From: DAOPYU01 sp942493245
Lineage (GTDB): Bacteria > Sumerlaeota > Sumerlaeia > UBA8349
Length of the DNA: 64,000 nt
Direction of reading: 5' to 3'
NCBI GenBank assembly: GCA_942493245.1
Contig: OW818685.1
Location: 2,604,001 to 2,668,000, forward strand
Position 1 is the stretch's first letter. Each line of letters opens with the position of its first letter. Below, piece after piece: positions 37,801 through 47,900 of this stretch. The notes beneath the pieces are model-generated. The model did not search any database. It saw only the letters and a program-made list of their open reading frames with translations, and was not told the DNA's origin. The position numbers were made by a program, and so were the translations under genes.

Positions 37801-38806
37801 TCGACACCTTGGTCGAAAGCTGGACCTTCGCATCCGCTTTATCCAGAACCGGGATCGTCGTCTCGACCGGACTGGAAAAGGCAAGCGCTTTCCGGGTAAC
37901 GTCGTCATAGAGCGACAGCGCCACAGTCAGGTTCTCCGCCTTGGATTCCGGGGAGAGATTGCGCACCAAAACCTCTGTCGAAAGTTTCCAATCCCCGTTC
38001 TCTACCGGTTCGGTGAGAGTAAAAAAGTCGCCGATATGGACAGAAGGAACCGAATAGAGGGAAACGGTGCGGAAAATACCCGAAAGACGCCACATGTCCT
38101 GGCACTCCAGGTAGGAACCGTCGCAGAAACGATACACTTCAACCGCCACCGTGTTCTTGCCGGGTTTCAGATATTTCGAGATATTGAAGGTCGCGGGAAC
38201 TCGCGAATCTTTTGAGAAACCGATATATTGGCCATTGATCCAGAGATAGAAAAAAGAATCCACGCCATCGAAGTTGATAAAAACCTCCCGGCCTTTCCAG
38301 TCGGAAGGAACCTCGAAGTCGCGCCGGTAGGAACCGACCGGATTGCGATTCACATATGCGGTGAAATCTTTCGGCGGTTCGCCCATCACACGCGGCCAGT
38401 CGCGCTTGAAGAGGTAACCGATGTTGGAGTAAACCGGCACATCGTACCCCTGCAGCTGCCAACTGGAAGGAACCGGAATCTCCTTCCAACCCGAAACATC
38501 GTAGTCGGCTTTGTAGAAATCGCGGGGACGCTCGTCGGGCGTTTTGACCCAGTTGAACTTCCAGGAACCGTCGAGCGAACGCCAGTATTCTGAGTTTTCA
38601 GGAAGAATCTTGAGCGCCGACTTGACATCGCCGAACGAAGCGAACGTGGCGCGTGGCGCTTCCTTGTTGAGGGACAGATTCTGTTCCTGCTGCCATTCCT
38701 GCCCTGTGGGCGCAACCACCCCAGACATTTTCTCCTCTGCGCCTGCCAACGTCGCAAGCGTCCCCAGTAAACCGACAATCCCCAACCACTTCCCAATTTT
38801 CTTCAT
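34892..38806 (-). CDS. Secreted GH2 beta-galactosidase with C-terminal F5/8 type C domain
   Basis: A 1304-residue exported enzyme cleaving beta-galactosides. A signal peptide (WLGIVGLLGTLATLAGA) is followed by the GH2 sugar-binding domain (about 55-230), the Ig-like domain (235-345) and the TIM barrel (350-640). The barrel has VKFKGANRHENFPDVGHAV, the acid/base Glu in WSLGNEAGPGNNF and the nucleophile Glu in YICEYAHIMNNSLG. A further Ig-like domain and the LacZ small-chain domain (about 780-1060) follow. Then come a short beta domain (about 1090-1150, chitobiase-C-like) and a discoidin/F5-8 domain (about 1165-1304; NLIDGDPSTYWHSE). The last two are additions to standard LacZ (about 1020 residues). 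ATG 38806 has GGGAAGG 8 nt upstream. Confidence 0.92.
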   Translation of the reverse strand: MKKIGKWLGIVGLLGTLATLAGAEEKMSGVVAPTGQEWQQEQNLSLNKEAPRATFASFGDVKSALKILPENSEYWRSLDGSWKFNWVKTPDERPRDFYKADYDVSGWKEIPVPSSWQLQGYDVPVYSNIGYLFKRDWPRVMGEPPKDFTAYVNRNPVGSYRRDFEVPSDWKGREVFINFDGVDSFFYLWINGQYIGFSKDSRVPATFNISKYLKPGKNTVAVEVYRFCDGSYLECQDMWRLSGIFRTVSLYSVPSVHIGDFFTLTEPVENGDWKLSTEVLVRNLSPESKAENLTVALSLYDDVTRKALAFSSPVETTIPVLDKADAKVQLSTKVSKPALWSAEVPNLYTLVLELKDEKGRSVEFVSAQVGFRKVEIRDGVYLFNGQPVKFKGANRHENFPDVGHAVTRQQMELDILRLKQANVNHVRTSHYPDDPYWYYLCNKNGLYILDEANIESHGYGYGRESVSHPKEWEAAHVARVMAMVERDKNHPCVVIWSLGNEAGPGNNFAVAEKAIKARDTSRPTHYERNNDIVDLGSNMYPDVRWVQNAAKGMPGVKYPFYICEYAHIMNNSLGYLADYWEAIESSDRIIGASIWEWCDQGLYKTTPEGERFVAYGGDFGDKPNDGQFIVKGVVYADRTPKPCYFEVKKVYQDISVAPTDPLNGKVEIFNKYFFKDLSEFEITWELTEDGKVVQSGTMPTPSIQARQKLVVTVPFKKPDFKPGAEYHVKLGFRLLKDYVWAPKGYELANAQVAVPNSEPAKAVMDAKTGDAPKVEESPERVTVQGKDFLATFDPKTGALAQLTYRGKEMLTQGVELNVFRCPLNNDGWAMGKWFDQGLRNLKHQATDFKVEKVGSTVRLIASVTSRGERGERCVNFAGNKTRIVPGQPLDESALQFHSTFAWTVYADGSIACQVAIAPSGPTIALPKVGVKMELPAAFENVVYFGRGPDENYPDRKTGSFFGQYTRKVQEMFVPYARPNDMANREEVRWMALRDGDGDGVSFTALDAPFSAAALPYSASELLLANHPPDLPKKTDRTVLTLDTAVLGLGGASCGPGPLERDIPKSNRAFHLGFLIRPLERDDDVAAQARVSVAAAAPVAVTRQKGKLLLTSGTPGATIKYQFGKQDAETASGPIPAKMGDKILAWAEKDGLQPSVPIPYVVSGDAGKAGYSVKNVSSQQQGEGEAENLIDGDPSTYWHSEYQPGMAKYPHTVDIDMGETKSFKGMTYLPRQDGNSNGRVAKYQIAISSDAQNWTQVAEGSFSNTGERQSVDFGKTVQARYLRLVALSEVRGQNFASAAELDLVP

Positions 38807-38871
38807 CTCCACAACCTTCCCTTCTGTGAGTTTCAGATACCCTCAAGCGCTTTATTTACAGCATGCCAACC

Positions 38872-38901
38872 GCCGTATCCGACATCGCGTCCCGATACGG
38901 C
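38872..38901 (-). terminator. Hairpin between the giant gene and beta-galactosidase gene
   Basis: GCCGTATC (38872-38879) pairs with GATACGGC (38894-38901) in the 132-bp gap that follows the giant gene's stop. The outer bases AAC/GTT-type pairing is partial and there is no T run, so this is a weak terminator candidate. Confidence 0.35.
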
Positions 38902-38938
38902 AGTTGACCACACACTGTGACTTTTGTCCACCGATCCG

Positions 38939-41900
38939 CTATCGGGCCGACTCCTGATCGGCCGAGGTGTGGATGGCAAACTGGCTGGTGGGCGGCACAA
39001 CCGGTTTGATCTTCAGCAGCGCAGCCGCCGCCGCAGACAGATCCGCTTCCCCTTCCACCTTGTAACCCGTCTTGGTCTGGATCAGTTTGATGGCGCCGCT
39101 GTAGTCCGCCGCGTTACCCGAATCGGATGACGTGTATCCCGCCACAAACCGCCCGGAAACCCCCGTGTCCCCCACAATCTTCGTGATAGCGCTCTTCGCC
39201 CAGACATCCATCTGACCGGGCTGGTCCGGGTATCCAATCTGTCCGCCGATATAAGCAACCCCTACCTTCTTGGAAACCGCTCCCAGGGAAGCGATGTTCG
39301 AGGGGCTTAGAATCAACGTCGAGCGCAGGTTCCCCTGGAATGTCTGATTGACCGCTCCGACCGTATAAATCGCCGTGGAAACGGAAACCTTGGTCAGCTG
39401 GGTCAGAATCCCATCGGAAAGTATCGAACCACCCACGGACTGAAGCGTCTTGACAGAAGGCGCAACAATCAGATCCGTGTTGTACAGGACGCGGTCTGCG
39501 TTTTTACCCGCCATCACATCCGATTCGAGCAGGCGCAACGAGCCGATGCCACCGAGGCTGACCGTCTTGACCTTGTCCACATCGCGGTACGCCTTTGTGC
39601 TGGCTTTCAGGATCTTCACCGGTTGGCGGGCATGCAGGCTCTCGATCACCACACCCGACGCCTGAACACTCAGACTGGTCAGAGTGTCGGTGGTCTGTGT
39701 CTCGATCTCGGTTCTGGAAAACTCCGGCAGAGGCGCCTTTCGGGCATCCTTGAGCGCCGCAATGGAAATCGAACTCGATTTTCCCGTTTCGATTCTCCGC
39801 GCACCCGCCTTCACCGCAACCGACTTTGCATAGCCCGACACCTTCACCAGTTGGACAGGCGCCGCCGTCTGAAGCAATTTCAGGTCGCCTTCGACCTCGA
39901 TAACCGGCAGAACGCCCTGGTTCACCAGATACTTCACATTCGCCGGAACCGTGGCGGGAACGGTCTTCTTGAAGAGGTCTATCTTCACGGAAGACTTGAG
40001 CGTGGCGCCGGTGAATTTCAATCCTCCAGTCGTCTCGCTTGATCCAAAGGCACAATTGAGCGCCGTCACCTTGTAGGTAGCCACCACGGGCGTTTCCAGA
40101 CTCGCGGAACCGGAAACACGGTTACTCTCAAGACCCTCCTCCCGCCCCTGATCGTCCTTGGCCGCCACCACCCAATAGGTGTACGAACGACCGGGTTCCA
40201 CCGTATCGTCATAGTAAACCAAATCGGGAATCCATGGGGTCACTGGTCCACCAACCGGAGAACTGGCATCGGCCCGCATCACCCGGTAATGGGTGGCGGT
40301 AGCCACTTCCTTCCACGTAACCGTGACCAGATACGTGGACTTGTTCTGTGTGGCGGCAACTCCCGTCGGAGCGGCCAGGCGCAGACTGAATACGGCCGTG
40401 ACACTCTTTGCCGCATCCATCGTCAAGGTCAGAGGATTGGATAACTGCTGCCCCTCCGGGACATCACCCAACCAACCGGAGAAGAAAGAACCCGTCTGGG
40501 GCTGGGCGAGCAGTTGAACCTGCGCGTTGACAGAGAACAGAGTCTGATCCGGATTCTTGATGACCACCCCCTGCCCGTCTCCACTCTTCTGTACCGTCAA
40601 CGGGTACTTGATTTCCTCGAAAACCGCCTCCAGCACCATATTGTCCTGGCTCACAGTGAGAGACAGCGGGTTCGCTGTTTCCTGACCGACAGGAACATTC
40701 CCGGTCCATCTCTTGAAGACCCAGCCCGAATCAGGAACCGCCGTGAGCGTAACCTGTTCCGCCGGATCGAAGTCCGTTTTATCAGGATTCTTCGTCACGG
40801 AGCCCTGGCCGGTCGTATTGACCGTCAAGGTGTTTTTATTGGATGCGCCAAAGGTGGCCGTGAGGGTCTTGGTTGTGTCCATCAGAACAACCAGCGTGGG
40901 TGAGGTTTCCTGCCCGGCCTGAACATCACCCGACCAGCCCTTGAAGAACAGGCCATTGTTGGGAACCGCCGTCAACGTAACCGTCGAACCGTACTCGTAG
41001 GTTCCGAGATCCGGCGTCTTTGTTACGGAGCCATCGCCGGTCACTTTGACGTTCAAACCGTACCGGGCTACGTCAAAGTTGGCGATAACCACCTTGTTGG
41101 AGTTCATCAGAAGGGTCAAAACGGTCGAATGGATCTGATCCTCCGGCACATCGCCAGACCACCCGGTAAACGTCGAGGAGGTCGAGGCGGTGGCAACCAA
41201 CAGGACCTGCGCCCCCTCCTCATAGTTCAACTCGAATGGGGCAACCGAGACGCTCCCTCTCCCCTCCCCGGCAGTCAGGACGGATAAGGCGTAGTGACCA
41301 TACTCGATATAAAGCGGCGAGACCGTCTGGAGGCGGTCCTGCAGGATTGTCACCTGCTGCGCAGCCGGTTTCGTCCACCCTTCGATCTCTTTAAACTCCA
41401 GCGTGTACACACCCGTCTGAAGCGTCACCGAGGTTCCACTGTTGTGCCACGTCCCCGACGTTTCGGTTGTCAGGCGCCACTGCGCACCCGCCGCAACCGC
41501 ATCCGGCGGCTGAAGCATGACGGCCAGAGTCCCGGTCGGAACATCCACATGCAGGGTGGAAGACGTCGTGATCGTCCTGGTCGAATCGAGAAATTCGCCC
41601 TTGAGGACGATCGTATCTCCCAGTTTGCAATCGTTGGAAATGGTCAGAACCCCATTGCTGATAGTGCCTTTCTCCGCCGGCGTGATACTGAACGCGGTAT
41701 CGCCGGAAACATCCATCTTTTCCAGGTTGGTGTAGCGCAAACGGGCGCGAAGATCATAGGTGTTGCCGACAAAGACATCCAGATCGTCTCCATAGACCTC
41801 CGGCGCTTGCGGAGCACGTGACCGCAGACCGATTTCCAGAGCGGAAGGCGGCTGACGGCGATACAGCTCGGCGTAGCCATCGCGCCAGACAACCGCGATG

Positions 41901-44900
41901 ATGGAATTGTCCTGCGAGAAGGCGGCGCCCGCCGCACCCGTAATCAACTGGCTGGGACCATAGGCGGGATAAAACTCGCGCTGCATCGCGAAAGAGCCAT
42001 TTTCATAGAGACGGATACTGCGCAAACCGGCCGGCAGCCGAACCGCTTTCTCTCCACCCGGCCCCACCAGGACCGCCGTATCGTCATTGGAAACCGCAAA
42101 GGCCCATTCCTCGATCAAGTACTCTTCCTCAAATCCCCACGGAGTTGTGAAGAGCGGAACGGGAGATCCGATGGGCATGGGGCGCAATTTCTGCGGATCG
42201 TTGAGCGTCTGACTCGACGAATCGAAAACCTCGATGTAATAGGTGTACCGATTCAGGACAGACAGACCTTCCACGCTGTAACTGAGCACCAGGCAACTCG
42301 ACCCGTTGACATTGGCAAGCACCTTCAGGGGGAAATGCTGTGTCTCGCTCTCCGCGGTCACCTCCCCTGCGCTGTTCCAGAGGCACAGTTTCTTCTCTAG
42401 CGTAATCACACCCGCCAGAGAACTGTTCGTCTGGAAATCCACACCGCTGGCCGGACGCTCATCCTCTCGGATCAACGAAAGACTGTTCACATCCCAAAGT
42501 TGAGTCCGCGAGTCGGCCGTCGCCAGATAGTTCCCCTCCGGCGAAATCGAGAAAGGCCCCCTGTCGGAAGCCAGGGAGAGCGTATTCACCATCTGATCCT
42601 GAACCGCATCGTACAGATAGATCCGATCCGTCAGACGCAAGGCCAGCAACCGCCCGTCGGTCGTCGAGTCAAGACCCGAATAAACCGGTTCCGAGAAGTA
42701 AGCGGACTCGAGAATGCGCTGATTGCCCGTGACCTGCTGGTTCAGATCGAAGTTCCACTTGAATGTGCGTTTCTCGCACTGCGTGAACAACTGATTGTTT
42801 CCCACCATGCGGGCCGCCACCAACGGGTAGCTGTGCGCCGCAGAGTCGCGGTACTGACCCCGATTGGCTTCCCAGAACTGGAAGGAACCGGACGGTGTGT
42901 AGGGATCGTTGTACAGGGACAATTGCCGGGTCGAGACGCCAAAATTCAGGGAATTCTGGCTCAGACTCGAACGCCTTCCCGCCAGGAAGTACTTGGCCGC
43001 CGGGTCCATCAGGAGTTTCGCAATTTCCCCAGTCTCCGGTCCAATCTCCAGCATCTTGGCAAGCGCGCCCGCCTTGTTGTCGTACACCCACAAAACGGGC
43101 GGATTCTTGGTGGCGACATAAAGGCTCTGACTCACCATCATGGCCGCCGTGGGAATTTCCGGCAGGGAGTAGGTTTGCATCAGCGCAGCGTCGGCACGCT
43201 TGAGGATCTTCGCCGTTTTGTCCTGACTCACGCTGTAAATCGCGGCATAGGACACGTTTGAAGAATTGGCCAGAGTTGCCAGACCCACCCCGACCACGGT
43301 CGCGGTATGACCCGCATTTTGATTGATTTTTTGATTCAGGGCCGCATCCATGGCGCCATCTTTACGGGCCAGCAGGTGGATGGCGCCATCTTCACCCCCG
43401 CAAACCACCGATGTGTTGTCCACGGCGATACTACGCAGAGGTGAATTCGAGGTCGGCTTTGTCCAGAGAAGTTTCTTGTTGGTTATGTCATACACGCCGA
43501 CATTGCCCAGGACGTCGCCAAAAGCCATATACGTTGTCACAGCCGCAGCGCAGGTAATCGGCGCCTGGTGTTGATAGGTCAGCGATGGGGTCGTCAAATC
43601 GGCCAGATTCCACACTTTCAGCGTCCCGTCTTCTCCAACCGTCACGAGTTGAGTGTCGCTGCTGAAGGCCGTCGCCCGCACCGCGCCCGTGTGGGCAACA
43701 AACGTCTGTTGCAAGGCGTATTCGCTCGGAACGGCTCCTACGTTGTAGAGACTGACCCCTCCCGAACCGAAACCCAGCGCCAGACGGGTTTTGTCCGGAC
43801 TGTAAGCGCTCGACAGACCATCGCCGCCACCGGTCACGGCAAAACGATCCCACGCCGTTCCCTGCACCACCGTGTTCACCACACTGGTCGCCGTCAACGT
43901 GGTCTCCCCATTCGAATAAACACCCGTCACCGGGTAATTCCCGGACGGCGTTCCCGAGTTGACCTTGACCTGATTGTCCACGATGGTCAGGTACTGCGTA
44001 GCCGAGGTCGAAAGAGTGACTTGATCCGTCACATCTTCCTGGTATCCATCGCTGTAACGCGCCGTATAGAAGAACGGGCGAAACGCGCCAGCTCCCATCC
44101 GGTAGATTTCCGGATTCACATCGAGCTGCTGGATCTGGCTTTCGGCGATCGTGACATGCGCCTGCGCTTCGAGCCACAATCCCGTCTCACGGTACACTGC
44201 CAGAATCGTAAAATCGCCCGTTGCGCCTTCCGCCACAGTCACCACGTTGTCGCGAATAGTCGCCTTGTCGGACGGAATCACCTGAACCGAGAAGGTCGTA
44301 CTTTCCGTCCCGGCCTGCGGCGTCACATCCAGCACCGTTGCATCCTCCAGAGTCATCTGGAACCGGTAGGCCTGCGATTGTCCGGGCAACAGAGAACGTT
44401 CGACCGGCGTCATCTCAAGACTCTGCGGCTTGACCCGCTCAAAAATTTCGATGTAATTGAAACTCCAGCCGATCATGATCTCGTTGTCATTCCTGGCAAA
44501 CTGAACCGACAGAGCCTTCGCGTCGCGCACATTGGCATGCTGCGGGTAGAACGACCGCAGAATCATCCCCGTCCGGGTATCGTAGAGGCGTACCGTGTTT
44601 CCCCCGGCGATCAGGAGAAACGACCCATCCTCGGAAAGCGCGGCGTCGTTAATACTGCCGTTGAAGGCGCAGAAAACACCCGGGGTATGGGTCGGCATGT
44701 CGTAGAACTTCACCCCCAGTGTCTCAAACACCGCAGCCACCGTCCGGCCATCGCGATGGTAGAGCATCTTGAACGGATTCGCCGGCACATCGGTCGTGTG
44801 GACAATGTTGTAAAGGGTCGCCAGAGTGTCGGTCGTCCGCATCGTACGGATGGCGCTCCCGGGGCTTTCCATCACAAATCCCCAGAAATCCCCAATCCGA

Positions 44901-47900
44901 TTGAACCCGCTGCGATACTCGATATTCGCCGTGGCAAAGTTCGAATACAACGTGCCCGTCTGCATCGAGAACAGGAAGTCTCCCGCGGCCCCGAAGACCC
45001 CATTGGGAGACACGGACAACTTGTTGTAATCGCCACGCGTTTTCCAACTGGGATGCCCCCACGGCTTGCTGAGCAGATGCGCGAAACCACCGTCACCAGA
45101 AGCGATCGCAATGTCCATTTCATCGGTGAGGTAAATCTCCGGCTTATTGGGATCCTCCATGTCGCGCATATAAAACGCATGCGATCCCACCTGCGAATTG
45201 TCAAAACCCTGCATCTGGTTCAGGAAAGCGGTGTTATGAATCGGCTGCCCCATTTCGCGCGGCAGAAGCGTCAACCCGTGCTCGGTTCCACAGAAAATCC
45301 GACTGCCGTCACTGGTCATACGGGGACGGAAATCCACCGTCTTCCAGTACACAATATCCTCATCCTGGAACCGGCCATCCACCCCCCAGCTTTGCAGGAA
45401 ACTTCCATCCTTCAGGCTGAAGCAGGCATTGTCGGCCGACTCGATCAACTGCTTGTTATCCGGATAGCCAAGATTCGCGGCCTTTTCGTTATAGTCGTAC
45501 GACGTAACCAGAACCCGCTCGCCCTGCCGGTCGAAACACACCGACCCCAGGTACTTGTTCCAGTGCTCGAATCCCTTTGTCTTGTACTGGAAAATTCTGC
45601 TGAGATTGTCGTCCGTCGGCAGAGGAATCGCCTGAATTTCCTCCACGCTTTCCGTCACATCATAAATGAAAAGCCGGATAAATGGATCGTAGGCCTGATA
45701 AAGCCCCCAATTGGGGAAATCAGCCCCCTGAATGGGATCAAACACCACTCTGGTGGGACTGATAAACTTTCGCGCGCGATCCACACCCGTCGGCGTCAAA
45801 CTCGCCGTCACCAGCGCGATACGAGAACCGTCGTAGGAAACCGCAGCGCCCTGAACCGCCTGGTCATCGGTGGAAACCGTCCGCAGGGGGATCGTGCTGT
45901 TCACATTCCAGAGGTTCACCGTTCCGCGGTCGTAGGTGCTGCTGGCGGTGATGAACCGACTGCCATCGCCCGTAAATTGAACCGCCGTCACCTTATCCGA
46001 GTGCCCCGTGTACCGGCGAATTTCGGCGCCCGTCTGGCGATCCAGCAGGTACGCGAAACGGTCGCTCGCCCCCAGCAACACATACTCGCCATTGGGCGAG
46101 AACGTAATGGTCATCACCTGCACACCCGATGGCGCAAATTTCCAGATCGGGCGCTGCGTCTCGATATCGAGCAGGATGGCCTGATCCTGACTGATCACCA
46201 GCAGGTGCTTCAGGTCGGGCGAAGGCTCCGCTGCCGTAATATCCATATCGCTGAAGAAAATCGCCGAGCGCATGCCGTTCGAGAGATCGTAGAAATTGAG
46301 CACCCCGTCACGCGTCACCGCGATCACATACTTGTCATCGGCAGAGAAACCGGCGTAGCGCACCTGATCCGTCAAATCCGCCAGCATCAGAAGAGGCGTA
46401 TTGCTTTTCGCGTCAAACACCCAGGCAGAACCCGTATCGTACCCGAAAATGACTTTGTCGCCGGCGGCGTTGAACTGAGCGGAACACATGCGTCCACCCG
46501 GACTGCGGTAGGACAGTTCCCACTTGGGAGAAGCCAGATGCCCATCGGTAATCGCGCCACCGGGCACGGTCCACCGGGACCACGGCAAATCGCTGATGAC
46601 CCGGTGCCCCGACTCAACGGTCACCCCGTCGGCATGCAAGGCGGCCATGAACTCATCGCCCGGTTGCGGCTCGACCCAATCCACCGTTATCAGATAATCG
46701 CCATCCGTCCTGAAGACATGATTGAATCGGATCGTCCCAGTCGTATTGGTTTCGCCCGCTTCGTTCGACAATTCGATGACACCGTTCGCCATGGAAGTAT
46801 CGAAAGCACCTAATTTTCCATCCTCATCGGTATCGTGGTAAAGAACCGCATTGGCGATATCACCCGGCTCAACGCCAATCATGTTGGACAGATCCAACCG
46901 TAAAGCCGAAACATCCCGACCGGCAGGCTGAAAACGGAAACCCGCCAGAATAATATTCGGCGTAGGCTCGGCAGTTTTCAACACATCGGGGAACCATTGG
47001 GGAGAAGCCCCCAGAACCATCGGCAGTTCCACAGTATGGAGCACTTCGTCCACATGACCGGAAATAGGCAACACTGGAGCGACCTCCAGATTCTCTGGCG
47101 TCAGGGAAATATTCAGAATTTCATCCCCGCCCAGAAAACGGAAACTGCCCACCAGAATGTACGTGCCATCGGCAGGAAACGTTCCCGTAAAAACGATCCC
47201 CCCCCCCAATTTCCTTATACCGTGCCCATGAATATCATCTTCATGCAAATAGCCACTTTCATCGTACAATTCGTCGAATCCACTCCCCCGCACCCAATCC
47301 CAGTACACATCGGGATCGGTCAAGCGCGTTTTTTCTTCGGGATCGGCCCGGCCATTGAGATTGTCATCCCGTACTATAATGAATTTCTCAAAGTTTTCGG
47401 GCATCAATCGCGCTCCGTCTTCCGGTGTCCATGGCTGAGACTCCAGGGACGTCAAAGAAGGGACCTCGATGTTAAAGATAATCTTATCCGCTATGGCGCC
47501 GCTGCTTTTCAGAGAAAAACCAAACAGCGAAACCGACGTCTGGGTCGCCATTTCCGTCCAGTTGTCTTCAAACTGCCCATAAGGCGGATTGGAAAGAACC
47601 CCCTTGGCTTTCGGGAAATAATGGAAAACGGGTGTCACCTGGGACACAAACAGACCGGAGGCCAGGAAGGATTCATTCCCCTGGAAATAGACGAGGAAGG
47701 CGTCATCCAGAACCAACCCCACCACATCTGCAAGCAGAATATAGCCTTTTTCCGCATCTACCTGACTCATGAACTGGGTGTTAAACCGGATCTCCAAACC
47801 GTCCGGCTTTTCAATCCGCGTGCAGGAATCCGCCACAATCAGGGATTCACCCGGATCAATATCCCCATTCCCATTGGTGTCTTCCACCAGACGGAAATTG

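Noticed and set aside
35597..38215. 872-residue plus-strand open frame opposite the beta-galactosidase
   Set aside because: Antisense shadow in the mirrored codon phase of an intact GH2 gene; no domain is recognisable.
43568..46813. 1081-residue plus-strand open frame opposite the giant gene
   Set aside because: Antisense shadow. The minus-strand frame shows WD40-like repeats; the plus frame shows none and is Arg/His-rich.
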